Positions 58,801-64,000 of a stretch of DNA of 64,000 bases are shown piece by piece. Position 1 is the stretch's first letter. Each line of letters opens with the position of its first letter. The DNA comes from Deroplatys truncata (Eukaryota; Arthropoda; Insecta; Mantodea; Mantidae). A program made the position numbers and the translations under genes. The notes under the pieces are model-generated. The model searched no databases, had not been told where the DNA came from, and worked only from the letters and a program-made list of their open reading frames with translations. Location of the stretch: assembly GCA_030765065.1 (NCBI GenBank), contig CM060980.1, positions 63,100,364 through 63,164,363 of the forward strand, given 5' to 3'.

Positions 58801-59523
58801 CCTGGACAATGCTCAATTTTTACCGCCGAACTTTTTAGCATTTATCAATCTGTTTTATATATTCAGCGGCACGACTTGCGGCACTGTGTTATTTGTACGG
58901 ACTCTCTGAGTGCCCTTCAGAGTATTAACGCGCTGTACCATTACCACCCACTCGTCCAGCGCATTCATGACCTGCTCCACTCGCTTGGTGTCTCTGGCAT
59001 CAGCGTCTCCTTCATGTGGATTCCAGGTCATGTGGGCATCTCAGGTAATGAGTCTGCCGACGCCGCTGCCAAATCGGCGATTTTATTACCCAGTTATTTT
59101 ACTTCTGTTGTTCCCTCCACAGATTTGTTTGTTATTTTACGTAGCCGCATTCTCTCGGTTTGGAGGGATGAGTGAACGACCCTCCGGGGGAACAAGTTGC
59201 GGGAGGTTAAGCCTCTCCCGTTAGTCTGGGGTACCTCTTCTCGTTCGTGTCGTCGGGAAGAGGTAATTTTAGCTCGTTTACGGAGTGGACATTGTCTGTT
59301 TAGTCATAGGTATCTGCTCAGTGGTGACCCCGCTCCACTCTGTGAGCAGTGTGATGTACCCTTAACTGTGCGTCACATTTTAGAAGAGTGTCAAGTTTTA
59401 TCTCCGTTGCGTGTTCGTGTTGGTCTGTCTGTTGGCCTAGCCAACGTTTTGGCAGACGACGCGCATGCTGTAGAGTGTCTTTTACGTTTTATCACTGTCA
59501 TTGGTTTTAGACGTCGCATTTGA
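55847..59523 (+). pseudogene. Endonuclease-RT-RNase H ORF2 of the I-like element, lightly damaged
   Basis: ORF2 starts at 55847. The APE endonuclease shows ILTWNTRGVRSH, LLGDFNAHHPLWGS and SSDHYPCVVS. A frameshift near 56720 precedes PTLDNLVTFKQSRARARR, and others near 57070 and 57235 precede the RT. The long frame 57391-59175 carries FDLEKAYDTCW, GVPQGSVLSV and FVDD (57832-57843) in place of the usual YADD or FADD. RNase H follows, with FTDGSKTDAG, TAELFSIYQS, CTDSLSALQS and WIPGHVGISGNESAD holding the acidic residues. A TGA at 59173 interrupts, probably from TGG. The rest, to 59523, has the zinc tail CEQCDVPLTVRHILEEC. Damage is light, so the insertion is comparatively young. Confidence 0.88.
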
Positions 59524-60059
59524 TGCACTGAGCGCCTTTTAGCTGTTTGATTTTACATTATCTTTTAATGGGGGCACTCCTCCCCAGTGGACATCTGGCG
59601 CTCGTGTCCCTCGCATTCTACAGTTCTTGACACGTTGTTTTATTCTCTTGTTGGCCATGATTTTATTGTGTAGATCTTAGTATTTCGTCTGTTGTGTTTT
59701 TTAGTGTTTTTGACCAAGCGCTATGTATGGGGTTTTTTACTTTTTTGACTTTTACATTTTACATTTTACACATAGTAAGGGCGCTAATAACCTTGGCAGT
59801 TGAGCGCCCTTAAGCCCCATCTCATCATCACCATCATCATCTCCCTCCCTCTCTCTCTTTTACACACCCCAAAGTAATTGTTTTCTTAAACTCCGATGCG
59901 TCTCACTCACAGGACTTCCACTGTCCACTAAAAAGCGTATAATCCGTTGTATATTCCAGTACTGTTGTAAAAAAAGAAAGTAGTTCTATTCATCTTAACA
60001 TGAGTAAAATAACTTTTAAGGCTAGAAATAATCTCAAATTAAGCAAAAGGAATATAGTT

Positions 60060-60729
60060 ACTTAGATACGGAAAACAAAACACAACTGTTCCCATATCAT
60101 AGGTCAGTTTTTATTACTAATGAACTAGTGCGAAAAAAGGAGAATTGCATAAATACTTTGATTGCCGCATGACAATTCAACCTAACAAACTTAAAGATAT
60201 AACAACCAATGTTTTGAAAGGGCTAAAACTAGATGTAATTCTAATGAGCTCTACATTTTTGGTGCAGTAAGTTCTGTCTATCTCTTAGGTTTACTATCTC
60301 TTTAGTTATACAAAATTATACAAAATTTATTAAGAACAAAAGCTTCGTCGACTATTGCCAAAAAATTTAAGGTATACCTTTTATTGCCATTAATATATCT
60401 TAAACTTGAGATACTTTAATCAAATGGCTTAGAGAAATTTTTGAAAGAAAAAATATCCTTTCTAAAAGTGAAGTAGGGGCTGTAGAATTTGGTGAAAATT
60501 TTCCCTTAGCTTGTTTAAAGTGTGTCGGAATGAAAATGAAGAATAGTATTTATCCGAGTTTTCGTTTTTTAATTATGCACACACAGACAAACAGACACAT
60601 TTTCTTTTTCTGAAAATGACTTTTTTAACAGGGGGAGTGCGTGGACCTAAAAAGATGTTAGTATTAGCGGAGAAATCTGGATATCGATTTTTGCGTTAAA
60701 TACATTATTCTAGATAGGTAAGTATACTA
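60060..60729 (+). repeat. Family R copy 6, diverged
   Basis: Family order is kept: TTTTTAATTATGCACACACAGAC, broken here by variation, then CTGAAAATGACTTTTT and a terminal TAGGTAAGTATACTAC-like edge. Divergence is high, and the left edge is approximate. Confidence 0.5.
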
Positions 60730-61010
60730 CTGAAGGTAGATAAATGCTCTTTGTGGGGTTCAGAGAATCTGAAAGGGTGTATTTCCAGTGGAATTTTAAT
60801 TTAGGTTTTCGGTGGAATGCAATTTTTGCTCTACCTGCGGCAGAAGGTAAAACGTGTTGCCAGTTTCTTAAGACGTCCTCAATATAAATATTAAATATGC
60901 ACGTGGAAAAGAGTACCCTTGTCGCACACCTTGATTTATTTTTATGCTTTTATCATCTATGTCACATTGGGCCATTTAGACATATTGCGTTTTTAACAGA
61001 CCGTTTTACT
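60730..61010. other. Short spacer between two family R copies
   Basis: Nothing recognised. Confidence 0.4.
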
Positions 61011-61850
61011 TTCTCTACTACGTATAGTAAGTATTACATTCTACCCGAAACTTAGATACTGAGATTTCACCGGAAATACATGTTTTAAGGCACCCTGAAT
61101 CTAAATAAAGCATTTTTGGAAACACGTCCGTGTGTGTGTGTCTGTCTGTGAACAGCATAGCTAAAAAACGAACCAACTTGGTATTTAAGTTTAGTATCTC
61201 CCAAGGATGCGACTTGAAAATTTTCAAGAAAATCCCTCCACCCAACTACCCTTTACATGGAACATTTTTCGAGAATTTTCTAATATATAGACCTAACGAT
61301 TTTGATTAAAATACCATATATGAAAGATATTTACATGGCATATAAATAATCTTGAATTTTCTGGGAATAGCCTATGCAGTTCTCTTCATTCGGAAGGAAT
61401 TTTTATAACCTTGTATAACTGGTAAACGTTAAGCGATAGTACGAAGGAACGTACTACACAAGAAATGCAAATCTCTTTAAAACACACAATTTATTTCAAA
61501 TAACTTTTTTTGTGGCGACAGCCATTTCCGAGATATCTGTTATTAATTTTTTGCATTGTTCAATACTTGGCCATTATTTTAAAATACTCTTAATATTCGG
61601 TTGTTTCTCACGATTCCAATGAAACAGTATGGAATTTTAAGGCCAACATATAGTGACCAGTTCTTAAACATTTGACTATTGCTGTCTCCTTTGTATCCAC
61701 TTGTATAACAATATGTGTAATGTAGCGATTTATTCAATGGTTTATTTGGATTAAAATGAAGTAGATATAAAAATTAGCTTTACTAAGACTAGTTACACGC
61801 ACTAATAAACTAAAGAGGGTAGGGAAAGTAATATGAATGTATAACATCAG
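61011..61850 (-). repeat. Family R copy 7
   Basis: A near full-length reverse copy: ACTTTCTCTACTACGTATAG at the sharp edge, GTGTGTGTGTCTGTCTGTG inside, CTTTAAAACACACAATTTAT, and GAGGGTAGGGAAAGTAATATG plus TAACATCAGAAAT at the other end. Confidence 0.75.
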
Positions 61851-61958
61851 AAATTTATTTCTTTTCTTACTTAAAAAATAAGCTTCTGTTATGTTTTCTT
61901 CTAATATGATTCACTCTGTTGAATTTTTTGATCATTATTTTTCAAATTATATGATATA

Positions 61959-63212
61959 CGAGGGCAGTTACAGAAGGACCCGATCTGACGTAGCAGTTGT
62001 TGTTTCAAACAAATGGCTGTGTAGAAATTGCTACCCTTATAAAGCTGAAGTTTGACGATGCTAGGTTGTTTAGTAATTGTTTAGCAGCCATTAATAGTGA
62101 ACTCTCAGCGAATTTGTAAACATGGAAAAAAAAACTGGTCATCGTTATGCGATACAATACTTTCATTTGAAAGGTCTAAGTCCAACTAATATTAAAGTTG
62201 AGCTAGATTCTACTCTGGGGGAGTCTGCTCCTTCGTTTACAACAGTAAAATATTGGGTGGCAGAGTTTAAGCGAGGCCGTACGAGCTGCCAAAACGAACA
62301 TGGCAGTGGTCGGCCAAATGAGGTGACCACGGCAAATGGCAAATTGTGAAGAAAATCCACAAGATGATATTGGATGGCCGTCAACTGAAAGTGCGCGAGC
62401 TAGCAGACATCGTAGGCATTTCAAAAAGTGCTGTACATCGCATACTAACTGAAAATGTAGACATGAGAAATCTGTACGCAAGATGCGTGCCGCGTTTACT
62501 CAGAATGGAACAAAAGCAGCGTGGTGAGGATGTTCCAGTCGAGTGTTTGGCGATGTTTCGCTGGAATAAAGCCGTGTTCTTGCATCGATTCATAACTGTG
62601 GATGAATAACCTGAGACGAAGGAACAGTCAAAACAGTTGATTGAAAGGGGAGAATCAGCTCCAAAGAAGGCGAAGACAGTTCCATCTGCAGGCAAGATCA
62701 TGGCATCAGTTTTTGGGGATGCGCGTGGTATAATTTTCATTGATTATCTTCAAAAAAGAAATGTAATGCCAGTATTAAAGTGAACTTATTGCAGGGTTTG
62801 AATGATGAAATCAAGCAAAAACGGCCGCATTTAACGAAAAAGAAACTTCTGTTTCATCAAGACAATGCACTAGTTCACACATCCATTATAGCCATGGCCC
62901 ACATCAATGAGTTTGTTTGAATTGCTTCCTCATGCACCCTATTCGCCAGACTTAGCCCCCTCCGATTATATTATGTTTCCAAAGTTGAAGAAATGGCTTA
63001 GTGGTAAAAGATTTGCCAACAATGAAGAGGTGGAGTTGATGGCTATTTAGCAGAACTCGACGATTCTCACTATAAATAGGTATCGAAGCTATTGAACATC
63101 ATTGGGAAAAGTGTATCGGCCTGAAAGGAGACTATGTAGAGAAATAAAGATGTTTTTTCCCAAAATTTTTGTGTTTTCTTTGTTAGGTCGGGTACTTCTG
63201 GGACAGCTCTCG
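61959..63212 (+). mobile_element. Mariner transposon with recognisable inverted ends
   Basis: The left end is CGAGGGCAGTTACAGAAGGA and the right end, reversed, CGAGAGCTGTCCCAGAAGTA; both continue CCCGA. Each is flanked by TA. The length of 1254 bp is normal for mariner. Confidence 0.9.
62122..63147 (+). pseudogene. Mariner DD34D-type transposase, disrupted
   Basis: Translation starts at 62122 (MEKKTGHRYAIQYFHLKGL). The helix-turn-helix region reads TTVKYWVAEFKRGRTSCQNE and SGRPNEVTT. A frameshift near 62343 leads to KIHKMILDGRQLKVRELADI and SKSAVHRILTENVDMRNL. A stop after FITVDE (62609) sits just at the first catalytic Asp. Then SAPKKAKTVPSAGKIMASVF is readable. HQDNALVHTS holds the second Asp. 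Beyond another frameshift, HAPYSPDLAPSDYIMFPKLK holds the third. The C-terminus (GLKGDYVEK) ends at 63147. The sequence is close to mariner proteins widespread in insects. At least three frameshifts or stops make it inactive. Confidence 0.88.
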
Positions 63213-63214
63213 TA

Positions 63215-64000
63215 TCATGGCCAAGAAGGTTAAATAACGTAGTTTGTTCTATTATTTCCAACAAAAGTTTTATTTTGTTTATTTTTATCGAAGTCACCTT
63301 AAATTCCGTAACTTTTTAGGGACTATTTGCAAATTAACTTATTTTATAGTATTTTACAATTTAAATTCTGCTCTTTGTAATATTAATTTTTAGCAAATTA
63401 TAACCTGACCTTTTATTAACAAAGTCTGTTATTAATAAACGCATAATTGTCGTTAAAATATGGCTACCTGCATATAACTGCCTATAACCTACCCTGAGTT
63501 GTGTTAATGTTAAAGGAAAGTGAAGGGGCTTGCTTCTTGTTAAAGTTACACTGACTACAGTACGGTATTGCAGTAACTAACGGTCGCGTTCCACGCTTCT
63601 ATAGTATACCCAACACGAAGGTGTTACATGACACCAAAGGCTAATTGTGGCAACACACAGGAGCTAGAAGTGTTCTATGCAGTATAAATTTGATACACTC
63701 CATTCTTATTAGCCTTTAACGCCTAACATTAACGACATTGTTAGTAGAGATAGTGGTGCGTGTTCTCGAAATGGAGACTCAACAGGGGAGATGACACCTA
63801 GAGGGATATGCGGACGATAACGTAAGGAATGAAGTTATGTCTATAGTGAGTTTCAGGGTATTTCAAACAAAAAATATCAGTAAAGAGGTTTCTGAAGTAA
63901 TATAATATTTACCTTATGTCAGCACTACCAAAATAATGAATCAAAGAACACGCCATAAGATTGTCAATGTAATTGTAATCTTTGTTTCCTTAATTATTTT
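63215..64000. other. AT-rich gene-free stretch to the window edge
   Basis: No supported gene. One 75-codon frame overlaps the mariner end and has no domain. Confidence 0.4.

Larger units (their letters stand above)
53965..59850 (+). mobile_element. I-like non-LTR retrotransposon with RNase H
   Basis: About 5.9 kb, much GC-richer than the flanks. A 5' untranslated region of about 570 bp precedes a gag-like ORF1 and an endonuclease-RT-RNase H ORF2. The 3' end is not poly(A) but a short TCATCA-type repeat at about 59822-59843. RNase H plus a simple-repeat tail place it in the I-like group. The 5' edge is uncertain and no target duplication was found. Confidence 0.8.

Noticed and set aside
1-64000. 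CRISPR array, operon or prokaryotic-type defence system
   Set aside because: No regularly spaced direct repeats and no compact gene clusters; the content is that of an animal nuclear genome.

Overview
This window looks like repeat-rich, AT-rich nuclear DNA of an arthropod, most likely an insect. The evidence is the mix of mobile elements: jockey-like and I-like non-LTR retrotransposons, a Penelope-like element with a GIY-YIG domain, mariner, Tc1 and DUF4817-type (DD41D) DNA transposons, tRNA-derived SINEs, MITEs and many microsatellites. A large-genome insect order is a guess only. I found no host protein-coding gene, tRNA, rRNA or CRISPR array that I could support. Almost every long reading frame belongs to a mobile element, and most are broken.

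Layout. 1-13.6 kb: AT-rich sequence with two copies of a dispersed repeat (called family R here), two SINEs, a reverse-transcriptase relic and one copy of a second repeat (family L). 13.7-18.4 kb: a decayed jockey-like element. 18.4-29 kb: a SINE, a foldback MITE, a minisatellite, Tc1 and mariner relics, a second RT relic and a GC-rich SINE. 29.3-32.5 kb: a family R copy split by a 2.5-kb insertion that holds a DUF4817-type transposase relic. 35.7-38.6 kb: a Tc1-like DD34E element and a mariner-type MITE. 39.7-46.5 kb: the most striking locus. A DD41D transposon with terminal inverted repeats of about 300 bp has been split inside its right repeat by a 4.9-kb insertion. That insertion is two inverted, nearly identical Penelope-like copies, flanked by a 14-bp target duplication. 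46.5-54 kb: AT-rich sequence with microsatellites, a tandem duplication and the inverted partner of family L. 54-59.9 kb: a fairly young I-like element with an RNase H domain. 60-64 kb: two more family R copies and a decayed mariner with recognisable ends.

The elements do not form a pathway. Their interest lies in nesting, relative age and structure: the Penelope palindrome and its hammerhead-like motifs, the one-base frameshift that hides the N-terminus of the DD41D transposase, and the uncharacterised families R and L. Coordinates of repeat edges were aligned by eye and may be off by tens of bases.
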